Shown: positions 1-11,164 of the stretch, piece after piece | Layout: each line of letters starts with the position of its first letter | How positions within the stretch are numbered: the first letter of the stretch is position 1 | NCBI GenBank assembly: GCA_963769115.1 | Contig: CAVYKN010000006.1 | Span: 62,001-126,000, forward strand | Source: DASTFY01 sp963769115 | GTDB taxonomy: Bacteria; Actinomycetota; Acidimicrobiia; Acidimicrobiales; Ilumatobacteraceae | DNA length: 64,000 nt | Reading direction: 5' to 3' | Program-made: the position numbers and the translations under genes | Notes under the pieces: model-generated | Database searches by the model: none | Told to the model about the DNA's origin: nothing | The model's input: the letters and a program-made list of their open reading frames with translations, nothing else

Positions 1-726
1 CACGATGTTGGCGCTCTTGCCCCCGAGCTCCAGCGTCACCCGCTTCACCTGCTCGGCGCAGCCGGCCATGATGCGCTTGCCGACCGCGGTCGATCCCGTG
101 AAGCCGATCTTCGCCACGTCCGGGTGCTCGACCAGCCGCCACCCCGCCTCGGCGCCCGTCCCGACGACGACCTCCAGCACGCCCTCCGGCAGGCCCGCCT
201 CGAGCGCCAGCTCGCCGAGGCGGACCGTGGTGAGCGGCGTCAGCTCGGACGGCTTGAGCACGACGGTGTTCCCGCAGGCCAGCGCCGGACCGAGCTTCCA
301 GCTGGCGATGAGGAGCGGGAAGTTCCAGGGCGTGATGAGCCCGACCACGCCCAGCGGCTCGTGGAAGGTCATGGCCACGCCCCCGGCGACGGGGATCGTG
401 TCGCCGACGTGCTTGTCGACGCTGCCGGCGTAGTAGTGGAACACGTCCACGGCGGCCCCCACCTCCCCCCGGCTGGAGGAGATCGGCTTGCCCACGTTGG
501 CCGTCTCGAGGCCGGCCAGCTCGTCCCGATGGTCGTCGATGACGGCGGCCAGCCGGCGCAGCAGCCGAGCCCGGTCAGCGGGAGCCACGGCCCGCCAGGC
601 CGGAGCCGCGGCGCGCGCCGCGGCGACGGCCCGGTCCACCTCCTCTGCGCCGGCCAGCGGCTGGTGGACCAGGACCTCCTCGGTGGCCGGGTTGAGGACG
701 TCGAGGGCCGCGCCGCTCGCGCTCAC
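1..726 (-). CDS. Aldehyde dehydrogenase family protein, N-terminal part (runs off window)
   Basis: NAD(P)-dependent oxidation of an aldehyde to the acid; the substrate cannot be told. The first 242 residues are visible. The GTG at 726 is the start, because an in-frame TGA lies a few codons upstream and the ATG nearby is in another frame. Recognisable family motifs in order: PWNFP (Asn135, oxyanion hole), LKPSE (Lys158, cofactor binding), FTGSTAVGK (residues 209-217, Rossmann glycine motif) and LELGGK (general-base Glu233). The catalytic cysteine would lie about 34 residues further on, outside the window. It follows nuoN in the same orientation with a 32-base gap, so it may be read through from the respiratory block, though no functional link is evident. 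Confidence 0.93.
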   Translation of the reverse strand, partial: MSASGAALDVLNPATEEVLVHQPLAGAEEVDRAVAAARAAAPAWRAVAPADRARLLRRLAAVIDDHRDELAGLETANVGKPISSSRGEVGAAVDVFHYYAGSVDKHVGDTIPVAGGVAMTFHEPLGVVGLITPWNFPLLIASWKLGPALACGNTVVLKPSELTPLTTVRLGELALEAGLPEGVLEVVVGTGAEAGWRLVEHPDVAKIGFTGSTAVGKRIMAGCAEQVKRVTLELGGKSANIV

Positions 727-758
727 TGGTGCTCGACCGCTCGCTCATTGCTGCGACC

Positions 759-2294
759 CTACGGGCCGGCGGAGGTCAGGATGCTGGGGACGGCGTCGCG
801 GGCGTAGTCGACCAGCCACCAGGGCAGGAAGCCGACGACGACCGTGAAGGCCAGCGTGAGCGTCAGACCGACCCCGGCGCTGAGCGGTACGCGCACCCGC
901 GGCTGGTCGGCGTCGCCCGGCTCCGGATCGGTCAGGTACATGCTCACGATGATGCGCAGGTAGACGAAGGCGGCGATGACAGACGAGACCATCGCGATGA
1001 CCGCCAGCGTGTAGCTCTCGGCGTCCACGGCGGCGGCAATGACCCCGAACTTCGCCACGAAGCCGGTCGTGAGCGGCACGCCGGCCTGGGCCAGCAGGAA
1101 GATCGTGAGCGCGAGGGCGAGCACCGGCCTGGTCCGCGACAGCCCGCGGAAGGCGTCGAGCGACTGGTCGCCGTCGCGGGCCCGGGAGACGAGGGTGACG
1201 ACGCCGAACGTCCCGAGCACGATCACCGCGTAGGCCAGCAGGTAGACGAGCACGGACGCGGTGCCGCGGTTGTCGCCCAGGTCGCCCAGCCGGCCCGCCG
1301 CCTCCACGCCGACGAGGATGAACCCGGCGTGGCTGATGGAGGAGTAGGCCAGCATCCGCTTGACGTTCGTCTGCACCACCGCGAGCACGGCGCCGCCGAG
1401 CACGGTGATCACCGCGAGGATCCAGATGACCGGTTGCCAGTCCTGCTCGTACGGAGCCAGCCCGACCACGACCACCCGCAGCAGCGCCGCGAACGCGGCG
1501 GCCTTGGCCGCCGAGGCCATGAACCCCGTCACCGGCGTCGGCGCGCCCTGGTACACGTCGGGCGTCCAGGTGTGGAACGGGACCGCCGCCACCTTGAAGC
1601 TCAGCCCCACGAGCAGCAGCGCGATGCCGGCCAGCAGCAGGCCGTTCTCCAGCAGCACGTTCTCGTCCAGGTAGGCCAGGATCCGCTCGAGGTTCGTGGA
1701 TCCGGTGGCGCCGTAGATGAGGGCGATGCCGTACAACAGGAAGGCGGACGAGAAGCCGCCCAGGATGAAGTACTTGAGACCGGACTCCTGGCTCTCCAGG
1801 CGGCGGAGCTGGCTGGCGGCCATGACGTAGAGCGCCAGCGACAGCGCCTCGAAGCCGAGGAAGAGCACGATGAGATCGTTGGCCGACGCCATGATCACGC
1901 CGCCCGCCGCGGACATCAGCATCAACGCGTAGACCTCGACTCCTTCGAGGTCGACGCGCCGGAGGTAGTCGTCCAGGAACAGCGCCGACACCAGCACGGC
2001 CACGCAGATGGTGAAGGTGACGAAGAGCGAGAACCCGTCCAGCCCGAGCGCGCCCCCGACGAGGCTCTTGGGGCCGTCGTCCTGCACGTCGTTCCACAGC
2101 AGCACCGTGAACACGCCGGCCACTCCGGCCACGACCGCGGTGAAGAGCGCGTACCCGCCGCGCGGCCAGCGCCCCGGGAACAGCGCGGCCAGCAGCATCA
2201 GCACCAGCCCGCCGCCGACCAGCGACAGGAGCGGCGCGAGGGAGTACCACTGGACCTCCGGGCCCACGAAGTCGGACGCCTGCGCCAGGAGCAT
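759..2294 (-). CDS. nuoN: NADH-quinone oxidoreductase subunit N
   Basis: Membrane-arm subunit of complex I, one of the three antiporter-like proton-pumping subunits. It is 511 residues long, the normal size, and almost entirely hydrophobic helices. The family signature region is intact: a helix with KAAAFAALLR, the broken-helix segment around YSSISHAGF, and the lysine-bearing helices. Its ATG shares bases with the nuoM stop (TGATG), so translation is probably coupled. It is the last gene of the nuoA-N set and has no internal frame break, unlike nuoM and nuoL just upstream. Confidence 0.97.
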   Translation of the reverse strand: MLLAQASDFVGPEVQWYSLAPLLSLVGGGLVLMLLAALFPGRWPRGGYALFTAVVAGVAGVFTVLLWNDVQDDGPKSLVGGALGLDGFSLFVTFTICVAVLVSALFLDDYLRRVDLEGVEVYALMLMSAAGGVIMASANDLIVLFLGFEALSLALYVMAASQLRRLESQESGLKYFILGGFSSAFLLYGIALIYGATGSTNLERILAYLDENVLLENGLLLAGIALLLVGLSFKVAAVPFHTWTPDVYQGAPTPVTGFMASAAKAAAFAALLRVVVVGLAPYEQDWQPVIWILAVITVLGGAVLAVVQTNVKRMLAYSSISHAGFILVGVEAAGRLGDLGDNRGTASVLVYLLAYAVIVLGTFGVVTLVSRARDGDQSLDAFRGLSRTRPVLALALTIFLLAQAGVPLTTGFVAKFGVIAAAVDAESYTLAVIAMVSSVIAAFVYLRIIVSMYLTDPEPGDADQPRVRVPLSAGVGLTLTLAFTVVVGFLPWWLVDYARDAVPSILTSAGP

Positions 2295-3884
2295 CAGCCG
2301 CCCTCCTCTTCGCTCTCGGTGGAGGCTTCAGCTTCCTCGGCCGGCTCCTGCTCGAGCTCGATCGGCCCCCGCTCCGCCACCTCTGGCTCCTCGTAGTCGC
2401 TGCGCCGCTCGACGTGGATGATCAACCGCTCCACGCTGGGCTCGATGCGCTCGAGCATCGGCTTGGGGTACACGCCGATGAAGATGATGAGCGCCACCAG
2501 CGGCGCGAGGACCAGGCCCTCCTTCCAGTGCAGCTCGGCGAACCCCTCGTTCTCCTCGCTGGGCTCGCCGTGGAACACCCGCTGGTAGGCCCAGAGCAGG
2601 TAGAGGGCGGCGAACACGACACCGAAGGCGGCCACGACCACCCACCAGCGCGCGGTGAGGAAGCCGCCGATGAGGATGAGGAACTCGCCGACGAAGCCGT
2701 TGAGGCCGGGCACGGCGATCGACGACATCATCACCACGGTGAACACGGCGGCGAACACCGGCGCCACCTTCTGCAACCCGTTGAGCGCGGAGATCTCGCG
2801 GGTGTGCCGCCGCTCGACGATGAAGCCGACGAGGAGGAAGAGGGCACCGGTGCTGAGGCCGTGGTTGATCATCTGCAGGACGCCGCCGGTCAGCGACTGC
2901 CGCGTCGAGCGCGAACGTGCCCAGCACGATGAAGCCGAGGTGCGCGACCGAGGAGTAGGCGATGACCTGCTTCAGGTCCTTCTGCATCGTGGCGACGATG
3001 GCGCCGTAGGTGATCCCGATGACGCCGAGGGTCAACAGCGCCGGCGCGAACCACTCCGCGGCCTCCGGGAACAGGAAGAGGCCGAAGCGGACGAGGCCGT
3101 AGGTCCCCAACTTCAGCATGACGCCGGCCAGGATCACGGAGCCGGCCGTGGGCGCCTGGGTGTGGGCATGGGGAAGCCACGTGTGCAACGGGAAGATCGG
3201 GACCTTGACCGCGAACGCGATGGCGAACGAAGCGAAGAGCCAGCGCGCCGTCGTCGGCGCGAAGTCGCCCTGCTCGGCGATCGTGACGAGATCGAAGGTC
3301 AGCTGGCCCCCGTTCTCTTGGCTGAACAGGAACGCCGTGGCGAGGACGCCGACGAGCATGAAGGCCGAACCGGCCATCGTGAACAGGAAGAACTTGACCG
3401 CCGCGTAGACGCGGTCCGCGTAGCCCCAGCCGCCGATGAGGAAGTACATCGGCACGAGCACGATCTCGAAGAAGACGAAGAAGAGGAAGAGGTCGAGGGA
3501 GAGGAACGCGCCCATGAGCCCGGCCTCCAGCAGGAGCATCCAGGCCATGTAGGGCTTGGCGTCGTGGTGCGGATCGGCGCCGAGGAGGGCGAGCGGGAAC
3601 AGCACCCCGGTGAGGACGACCAGGAACAGCGAGATGCCGTCCACGCCCAGGTTCCAGGCGATCCCCCACTCCTCGATCCAGGGGTGGAACGACGTGAACT
3701 GGAAGCCGGCTTCGCTCGTCTCGAAGCTGGCCAGGAGCGACACCGTGAGCGCCAGCTCGGCCACTGTGAAGGCGACGGCCACCGGGCGCACGAGCTCGCT
3801 GCGCGAGCGGGGCAGCAGCGCGAGCACGAGCGCGGCCACGGCCGGGAGGACGATGATGGCGGTGAGGATCGGGAAGCCGTCCAT
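2294..3884 (-). CDS. nuoM: NADH-quinone oxidoreductase subunit M (one-base frameshift near 2900)
   Basis: Antiporter-like proton-pumping subunit of the complex I membrane arm, about 529 residues when repaired. The N-terminal 330 residues read in one frame up to YSSVAHLGFIVLGTFALDA. The rest (from QSLTGGVLQMINHG, with STGALFLLVG) reads in another. Removing one base from the CC at 2900-2901 restores the family sequence FALDAQSLTGGVLQ, so I treat this as an indel and not two genes. The C-terminus has an unusual acidic tail of about 30 residues rich in Glu. Start ATG overlaps the nuoL stop (TGATG), and the stop overlaps the nuoN start in the same way. Confidence 0.93.
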
Positions 3885-5823
3885 CAGACCAGCCCTCGCC
3901 CTACGAACCAGCCGAGCAGCAGGACGGCGCCGACACCGATGCCGAGTGCGTAGTTGCGGACGTAACCGCTCTCACTCCGTCGCAGCCGTTGCGCGGTCGC
4001 CCTGATGCCGCGGCCCGTCCCGTCCACCGCGCCGTCGACGACCTTGGCGTCGAAGGCCGTCGTGGCCACGAAGCCCTCACGACCGGGCCCGGCCATGAAG
4101 GCGCTGACGGTCTTGTCGTAGTACCAGCCCTCGGCGAGGAAGGCGGGCTCGATGGCCCGGAAGCGCCGCCGGTCGTAGACGAGCCAGCCCAGGATGATGC
4201 TGAGGATGGCGAAGGTGCCGGCGAGGGCGAGGAGGACCCACTTGTAGTCCTCGGAGGTCGCGCCGAGCGTGCGCTCGCTGCCCTCCACCACGGGCTCCAG
4301 CCAGTGGTGCAGGAAGTCGAGGTCGCCGAAGGGCAGGTTGATCGCCCCGCCGGCGAAGGCGCCGACGGCCAGCACGACGAGCGGCAGCAGCATCAGCCAC
4401 GGCGACTCGTGCGGCTTCGCATGACCATGATCGCCGCCGTGAGCGTCGGCATGGCTGTCGGCGTCGTCGTGACGGGCTCGGGGCGGTTCTCCTCCCAACG
4501 CGCGTCGCCGAAGAACACCATCATGACCTGGCGGGTCATGTAGTACCCGGTGAGGATCGCCGTCACGAAGCCCACGAACCACAGCACGGGCGAGTAGTCG
4601 AAGGCGTAGAGCAGGATGTCGTCCTTCGACCAGAAGCCCGAGAACGGCGGCACGCCGGCGATGGCCAGCCAGCCCACGATGAACGTCGCCGCGGTGATGG
4701 GAAGGAACTTGCGCAGCGCGCCCATGTACCGCATGTCCTGGTTGTCGTGCATCCCGTGGATGACGGAACCGGCGCCGAGGAACAGGAGCGCCTTGAAGAA
4801 GGCGTGGGTGATCATGTGGAACACGGCCGCCACGTAGCCACCGGACCCGACGGCCAGGAACATGTAGCCCAGCTGGCTGACGGTGGAGTAGGCGAGCACC
4901 TTCTTGATGTCGTTCTGCGCCACCGCGATGGTGGCCGCGAAGAACGCGGTGGCGACGCCGATGATGGCGATGAGGGCCAGCACGTCCGTCGCCTCGGCCA
5001 GCACGGGGTTCACACGCACCATGAGGTACACGCCGGCCGTCACCATGGTCGCGGCGTGGATGAGGGCGGAGACCGGGGTGGGGCCCTGCATGGCGTCCGG
5101 CAGCCACAGGTAGAGCGGCAGCTGGGCCGACTTGCCCACTGCCCCCAGGAACAGGAGCGCGGCGATCCCGTTGGCGGTCGAGCGGGCGAGCGAGCCGCCG
5201 TGCGCGGCCTCGTTGAGCACGCCGAAGTCGAGCGAGCCCACCGCCTCGAAGGTGAGGAACATCGCGAGCATGAACCCCACGTCGCCGACGCGGGTGGTGA
5301 GGAACGCCTTCTTCCCGGCGACCGGCGGCTCCTCGCGGGTGTGCCAGAAGGACACGAGGAGGTAAGAGCAGACGCCCACGCCCTCCCAGCCGAGGAACGT
5401 GACGACCATGTTCGAGCCCAGGACGAGCATGAGCATCGAGAACAGGAACAGGTTCAGGTACACGAAGAACTTGGAGAACTTCGGGTCCCCGTGCATGTAG
5501 CCGATCGAATAGAGGTGGATGAGCGCGCCGACGCCGGTGACGAAGAGCACCATGGCGATGGACAGCTGGTCGGCCCGGAACGCCATGTCCACCTGCAACC
5601 CGCCGACGGGCATCCACTCGTAGAGGACGCTGACGACCGACCGCTCCTCGGACGGCAGCCCGAGCATCTCGATCCAGGCCACGACGGCCAGCACGAAGGC
5701 CGTGCCGCAGGCCGCCGTGCCCACCCACCCGGCCAGCGGCTGGCCCATGCGGCGCCCGAAGAGCACCAGGAGCACGAAGCCGGCCAGCGGGACCGCGGGC
5801 AGGAGCCAGATGACATCCAGCAC
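3884..5823 (-). CDS. nuoL: NADH-quinone oxidoreductase subunit L (one-base frameshift near 4474)
   Basis: Distal antiporter-like subunit of complex I carrying the long lateral helix; about 646 residues after repair. The first 445 residues contain the diagnostic region LGWEGVGVCSYLLV, PDAMQGPTPVSALIHAATMV and YSTVSQLGYM. The frame breaks in a GGG at 4474-4476, where one base appears to be missing. The other frame continues through a His/Asp-rich loop and then TM helices ending FVGRGLV. The loop (about residues 445-470, roughly seven His and several Asp) is not part of the family core and looks metal-binding or simply hydrophilic. GTG start 2 bp after the nuoK stop. Confidence 0.93.
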
Positions 5824-5825
5824 GG

Positions 5826-6146
5826 TCAGCCCCTCATCATCGAGATGTCATCGGCGGTGGCCCCGGGCCGCCGTCGCAGGATGGCGACGATGATGCCGAG
5901 GCCGACCACCACCTCGGCCGCGGCGACCACGAGGACGAAGAAGACGGCTGTCTGCCCGTTGATGTCGTCGAGCCCCACCGACAGCGCCACGAACGAGAGG
6001 TTGACGGCGTTGAGCATGAGCTCGATGCACATGAACATCACGAGCGGGTTGCGGCGGATGAGCAGGCCCACCGTGCCCATCGCGAACAGCACCGCCGCCA
6101 GCAGCAGGTACCAGGTCGGCGTCGGTGTGATCTCGGCCAGGATCAC
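5826..6146 (-). CDS. nuoK: NADH-quinone oxidoreductase subunit K
   Basis: Small three-helix subunit of the complex I membrane arm, 106 residues, the usual family size. The conserved glutamate-bearing helices are present: FMCIELMLNAVNL (Glu in helix 2) and VVAAAEVVVGLGII (Glu in helix 3), both part of the hydrophilic proton axis. The GTG start overlaps the nuoJ stop as GTGA, indicating coupled translation. No oddities. Confidence 0.97.
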   Translation of the reverse strand: MILAEITPTPTWYLLLAAVLFAMGTVGLLIRRNPLVMFMCIELMLNAVNLSFVALSVGLDDINGQTAVFFVLVVAAAEVVVGLGIIVAILRRRPGATADDISMMRG

Positions 6147-6739
6147 CGGGACCGCACCTCGTCGGCGCCGCTGGCGTCGTCCTGCCGGCCCGACTCCTCC
6201 GGCGGGTCGATCCTGAACGGGCGCCGGGCGAGGATGACCGTCGCCATCACCGCCACGATCAGCAGGATCGACGTGACCTCGAACGCGAAGACGTAGTCCG
6301 AGAAGAGCGACTCGGCGAGCTGGTTGATGTCCGGCCCGCCGTCGGACAGGCTCCCGCCCACCGAGCGCTCACCGGTGATGGCGGTCGAGTCCTCCCCCGC
6401 CCCGGTCAGCACCGCGGCCCCCACCAGGCCGACGATGGCGAGCCCGATGATGATGGCGACGGGTCGTTGCACCTTGAACGGTTCCACCCGGATGTCGTCG
6501 GTGCGATCGACGCCCAGGAGCATGATCACGAACAGGAACAGCACGACGATGGCGCCGGCGTAGACGATGACCTGCACGACGGCCAGGAAGTTCGCCTGCT
6601 GGGCCACGAACAGCACGGCGATGCCGAACAGCGTCAGCACGAGGCTCAGCGCGGCGTGCACGGGATGAGGGCGGAGGATGACCCCCAACGCGCCCCCGAG
6701 CACCATGGCCGCCGCCGCGACGAAGACCACCAGCTCCAT
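6143..6739 (-). CDS. nuoJ: NADH-quinone oxidoreductase subunit J
   Basis: Membrane subunit of complex I with five predicted helices, 198 residues. The family hallmark helix with VQVIVYAGAIVVLFLFVIML (residues about 55-75, including the conserved YAGAI) is present. The C-terminus is a hydrophilic tail of about 25 residues rich in Asp, Glu and Arg. Its ATG at 6739 overlaps the presumed end of nuoI (TGATG), and the stop overlaps the nuoK GTG. Confidence 0.96.
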   Translation of the reverse strand: MELVVFVAAAAMVLGGALGVILRPHPVHAALSLVLTLFGIAVLFVAQQANFLAVVQVIVYAGAIVVLFLFVIMLLGVDRTDDIRVEPFKVQRPVAIIIGLAIVGLVGAAVLTGAGEDSTAITGERSVGGSLSDGGPDINQLAESLFSDYVFAFEVTSILLIVAVMATVILARRPFRIDPPEESGRQDDASGADEVRSR

Positions 6740-7490
6740 CAGTGGTGGCCTCCCCGCCGGGACCGTCGGGACCGTCGTCGTGCTCGGCGGCGTGCTCGTC
6801 GTGCTCGGCGGCGTGCTCGACCTTGGCGTCCTCCACCAGCATCGGATCAGGTGAACCGGTCGCGGCGTCGCGCCCGGCCTGGTCCGGCTCGGGGGACCGC
6901 ACCCCGTAGCCCAGCTCGCCCGACCACGCCACCACGCCCTCGGCGCCGGCCTCCCCCGAGGGTGCGGTCGCCCGCATCCACCCCGAGCTCAGGAGGTCGT
7001 CGCCTTCACGCCAGTCCTCCCACGGGAGCTGCTGGGGCTTGCCGTCGTCCCCGACGACGAGCTCGTCCTTGGTGTACACGGCGTCCCGCCGGTTGGTGAA
7101 CGAGAACTCGAACAGCTTGGACTCGGTGATGGCCTCGGTCGGGCAGGCCTCCACGCACAGGTCGCAGTGGATGCAGCGCAGGTAGTTGATCTCGTACACG
7201 TAGCCGTAGCGCTCACCGGGGCTGACGGGATCGTCCGGAGGGTTGTCGGCACCGCGGACGTAGATGCACTTGGCGGGACAGACACCGGCGCACAGCTCGC
7301 ACCCGATGCACTTCTCCATCCCGTCCTCGTAGCGATTGAGGACATGGCGGCCGTGCAGGCGCTCGGTCCGCGCCATCTTCTCGTCATGGGAGCCGTGCCC
7401 CTGCCCGCCCGAGTACTCGGTCGTGACCTGCTTGCCGCCGAAGGCGCGGATCTGGCGCAGCGTGACGAGGAAGCCCTGCAGGTAGCCCAT
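6739..7490 (-). CDS. nuoI: NADH-quinone oxidoreductase subunit I, 8Fe ferredoxin type, C-terminal frame uncertain
   Basis: Peripheral-arm subunit carrying clusters N6a and N6b on the electron path to quinone. Two 4Fe-4S motifs are clear: CIGCELCAGVCPAKCI (about residues 53-68) and CIHCDLCVEACPTEAI (about 92-107). The family core ends near residue 150. An extra tail of about 95 residues follows, rich in Ala/Glu/His/Asp (AAEHDEHAAEHDD) and encoded by a 21-base tandem repeat. Read as given, the frame runs 370 bases into nuoJ. A one-base deletion in the repeat or the following GC run (about 6740-6830) would end it at the TGA overlapping the nuoJ ATG, so I set the end there. The start overlaps the nuoH stop (TGATG). 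Confidence 0.88.
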
Positions 7491-8732
7491 CAGAACAACG
7501 ATCCGTGCGTCTCGCGCTGGCGGGCGCTCACCCGCAGAGCGGCGAGGAAGAGGGCGTAGCCGGCAACGGCGACCACCACCGCGGCGGCGCCGGCCATGAT
7601 CTGCCCGCTGCGGGTCCATTCGAGGTCCCGGGTGATGCGCAGGGTGGTGAGGAAGAGGAACCACCCGAACGCCACCGGGATCAGCACCTTCCATCCCAGG
7701 TCCATGAGCTGGTCGTAGCGGAAGCGGGGCAACGTGGCGCGGAACCACACGTACATGAACAGGAACACGACCAACTTCAGGAAGAACCAGATGACGCCTT
7801 GGATGGCGCCCGGGATGATCGGGAGGTCGATGCCGAACAACGCCTGCGGGCCACCCAGGAACAGGGTCACGATGATGGCCGACATCGTCACCGTGTTCAT
7901 GAACTCGGCCAGGTAGAAGAGCGCGAAGCCGATGGCCGAGTACTCGGTGTGGAAGCCGCCGACCAGCTCCTGCTCGGCCTCGACGAGGTCGAACGGAGGC
8001 CGGTTGAGCTCGGCCGTCGCTGCGATGACGAACACCACGAAGGGCAGCAGGCCGGTGGTGACGATGTTCCAGTCACGCATCGTGTCCTGCTCGACGACGA
8101 TGCCGTTGGTCGAGAGGGTTCCCGCCACGAGGAGCACGGTCGCCACGGACAGGCCGAGGGCCGCCTCGTAGCTCACCATCTGCGCCGACGCCCGGACCGA
8201 ACCGAGGAGCGGGTACTTCGAGCCGGAGGACCAGCCGGCCAGCATGATGCCGTAGACGGCGATCGAGCTCAGGGCCAGCACGAACAGGATCCCGACCGGG
8301 GGATCGGCCACCTGCAGGAAGGTCTCGTGGCCGAAGATGGTCACGACGCCGTCGTTGCCGTCGGCGAAGCTCCCGCCGATCGGCACGACGCTGAAGGTCA
8401 GGAACGCGGGGACGAAGGCCAGGTACGGCGCCAGCCGGTACACGAACGGGTCGGCGCGCTCGGGGTGGATGCGCTCCTTGAAGAAGGCCTTGATGCCGTC
8501 GGCCAGCGTCTGGAGCACGCCGAACGGGCCGGCCTTGTTGGGGCCCACCCGGTTCTGCATGCCGGCGATGACCTTGCGCTCGAACCAGACCATGAGCATG
8601 GTGGCGACGAGCAGGAAGACGAAGCACACCACCACCTTCAGGAGCGGTGATGAGCACGACGGCCAGGTCGATGTCGCCCGCGTAGAGCGGATCGCCGCCG
8701 CTCGTGGCCTGAGCGAGCAGCCCCAGCGTCAT
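7490..8732 (-). CDS. nuoH: NADH-quinone oxidoreductase subunit H (frameshift near 8648)
   Basis: Membrane subunit forming much of the quinone-binding chamber at the junction of the two arms. The N-terminus (MTLGLLAQATSG, from ATG 8732) reads in one frame to VVLIT. The rest reads in the next frame from LLKVVVCFVFLLVATMLMVW through GMQNRVGPNKAGPFG and the conserved ELNRPPFDLVEAEQELVGG loop. A one-base insertion or two-base loss near 8648 explains the split. The ATG overlaps the nuoG stop (ATGA). Repaired length is about 414 residues, normal for the family. Confidence 0.93.
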
Positions 8733-11164
8733 GACGGGTTCTCCAGGCGGACGTCGATCACGCCGTCGGCGCCGGCCAGCAGCCGGGCCGCGGCCGCGCC
8801 GGGCTGGTTGAACGGCAGCCAGGCCACGCCGCGGGACACCGCGGGATCGGCCTCGACCTCCATCGTCAGGCTGGCGTGCGAGGAGGACACCCTCAGGCTG
8901 GACCCGGTCGTGGCGCCGAGGCGGTCGAGGTCGAGCGGGTGCACGTGCAGACGCTCACCGGGCGCCAGTGGGGCCAGCGACGGCGAGGACGCGACCGTGA
9001 TCCCGGCGTCGTAGAGGCTGCGGCTGACCAGGAGGCGCAGGTCGTACGAGCTGCGGGGCGCGGGCGCCGGACCGTCGGCGGCGACGAGCGACCGCGGGGT
9101 CTCGGGGGCGAGGAGCACGCCGTCGCGGTCCGCGGCCAGCGCCGCGCCGGTCGCCGGGACGAACGCGGGCACGGTGGCCGCCAGCAGCTCGTGAAGCTCC
9201 TCGACCGAGGCCGTGTCCACCTCGGCCCCCATCGCCGTCGCCAGGTCGGTGGCGATGACCCAGTCCGGTCGGGCCGAGCCGGGCGGGGTGATCTTCTGGG
9301 ACAGCGCGGTGACCCGGCCCTCCAGGTTCGTGGTGGTGCCGGCCTTCTCGCCCGGCGCCGCGGCGGGGAGGACGAGGTGGGCCCGGCGGGACGACGGCGT
9401 CAGGTGGGTGTCGACGGCGATGACCGTCGCCGCGCCGTCCAGCGCCTTGTCGGCCAGCTCGCCGTCGGGCAGGTCGGACAGCGGGTCGGCGCCCGAGCAG
9501 GACGAGGCAGCGCACCTTGCCCTCCGCGGCGGCCGCCATGATGCCCGGCGTGTCCAGGCCGCCCTCGCCGGGGGTGAGGCCGGCGGCGATCGCTCCCCGG
9601 ACGTTGCCCCTGCGGAGCACCGGCAGGACCCGGGCCGCGGGCACGGCGGCCAGCAGCGCCGCGAGGGCGTCGAGGGTGTGGTGCTCCGACTCGGCCAGGT
9701 TGGCCCGCCCGACCACGACCACGACCGACCCGGCGCCGAGCTGCTGGGCGACCTCGGCATCGTCGAGGATCCTCCGGACGGCGGCGAGCTGCTCACCGGG
9801 CTCGTGCCGGACGGAACGCCAGGCGTAGGGCGTGAGGCCCGTGTCCTTCGAGCCGAGCTCGAGGATCCGGCTGCGGCGGGACTGCGCGGCGTCCCGCACC
9901 CGCAGGTAGAGGACGGGCAGCTCCTCCTTGAGATCGGGCCCCAGCAGGACGATGGTCGACGCTGCGCAGGCCTCGTCGATCGTCGCGCCCGGGAGGTTGA
10001 AGACCGCCGGCGGGAGGCCGTCGTCGAGCTGGGCGTCGAGGTTGGCCGTGCCGATCACCTCGCGGGCCAGCAACGCCCACGCGAACGCATCCTCGTTGGT
10101 GCCGCGGGCGCCGCCGACGATGGCGACCGCGCCGGGGCCGCCGGCGTCGATGGCGCTGCGGACGGCATCGGCCGCCGCCGCCAGCGCGGCACCCCACGTG
10201 ACAGGGGTCAGCTCACCGTCCTGGCGGGCCAGCGGGGTGGTGACGCGATCGGGTGAGGCGGTGGCCTCGAAGCCGAACCGGCCCTTGTCGCACAACCAGC
10301 CCCAGTTGACCGGGTCGCTGTCGACGCCTTGGTAGCGCAGCAGGATGTTCTGGCTCGACTGCACCGTGATGCGGCACCCGACCGCGCACGTCGTGCACGT
10401 GCTCTCCGTCTGCTCGAGGTCCCACGGCCGGGCCCGGAAGCGGTAGGGCTTCGCGGTGAGCGCACCGACCGGGCAGATCTGGACCGTGTTGCCGCTGAAG
10501 TAGGAGGCGAAGGGATCGTCCGGGAACGTCAGGACCTGTGTGTTGTTGCCGCGGTGGGTGAACGAGATGAGCGGGTCGCCGGCCACCTCGGAGGCGAACC
10601 GCGTGCAGCGGTCGCACAGGATGCAGCGCTCGCGGTCGAGGTAGACGAGGGAGCTGATCGGGATGGGCTTCTCGAAGTGGCGCTTCTCCTCGATGAAGCG
10701 GCTCTCGCCCGGCCCGTGGCTGAACGCCTGGTCCTGCAGCGGGCACTCGCCGCCCTTGTCGCAGACCGGGCAGTCGAGCGGATGGTTGGCGAGGAGGAAC
10801 TCGAGCACGCCCTCCTGCGCCTTCTTGACCGTCGGGCTGTCCGTGTGAACGACCTGGTTGGCGGCCACCGGCGTCATGCACGACACGATCAGCATCGGAC
10901 CCCGCGGCCCCTCGACCTCCACCAGGCACTGCCGGCACATGCCGACCGGCTGCATGCGGTTGTGGTAGCAGAAGCGCGGCACGTACACGCCGGCGTCCTC
11001 GCAGGCGTCGATCAGCCACTGGCCGGGCGGCGCCTCGTGCGGGCGGCCGTCGACCTCGATGGTCAGGGTCGTCTTGGGCGGCGGCTCGGGCGACGCGCCC
11101 GTGGCGTCGGTCGTCCGGCGTCGGTGGTGGCGTCGGTCTTGGTGGTGTCGGTCGTGTCAGACAT
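8729..11164 (-). CDS. nuoG: NADH-quinone oxidoreductase subunit G (two frameshifts, near 9493 and 11115)
   Basis: Large Fe-S subunit of the complex I peripheral arm, about 811 residues after repair. Order: a Thr/Asp-rich leader; a 2Fe-2S ferredoxin domain (PRFCYHN, GMCRQC, SCMTPV); the His-Cys cluster HPLDCPVCDKGGEC; a 4Fe-4S site CILCDRC...QICPVGAL; then the molybdopterin-oxidoreductase-like domain with the extra N7 cluster CTTCAVGC...LCDKGRFG. The ferredoxin frame has no start codon after an in-frame TGA; with one base restored near 11115 it joins ATG 11164 (MSDTTDTTK). A second break in CCC at 9492-9494 (one extra base) restores LLGADPLSDLPDGE. The start overlaps the nuoF end by 8 bp. Confidence 0.92.

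Noticed and set aside
6780..6822. Short tandem repeats as CRISPR or regulatory array
   Set aside because: The 21-base units have no spacers and simply encode the AEHDEH tail of NuoI.
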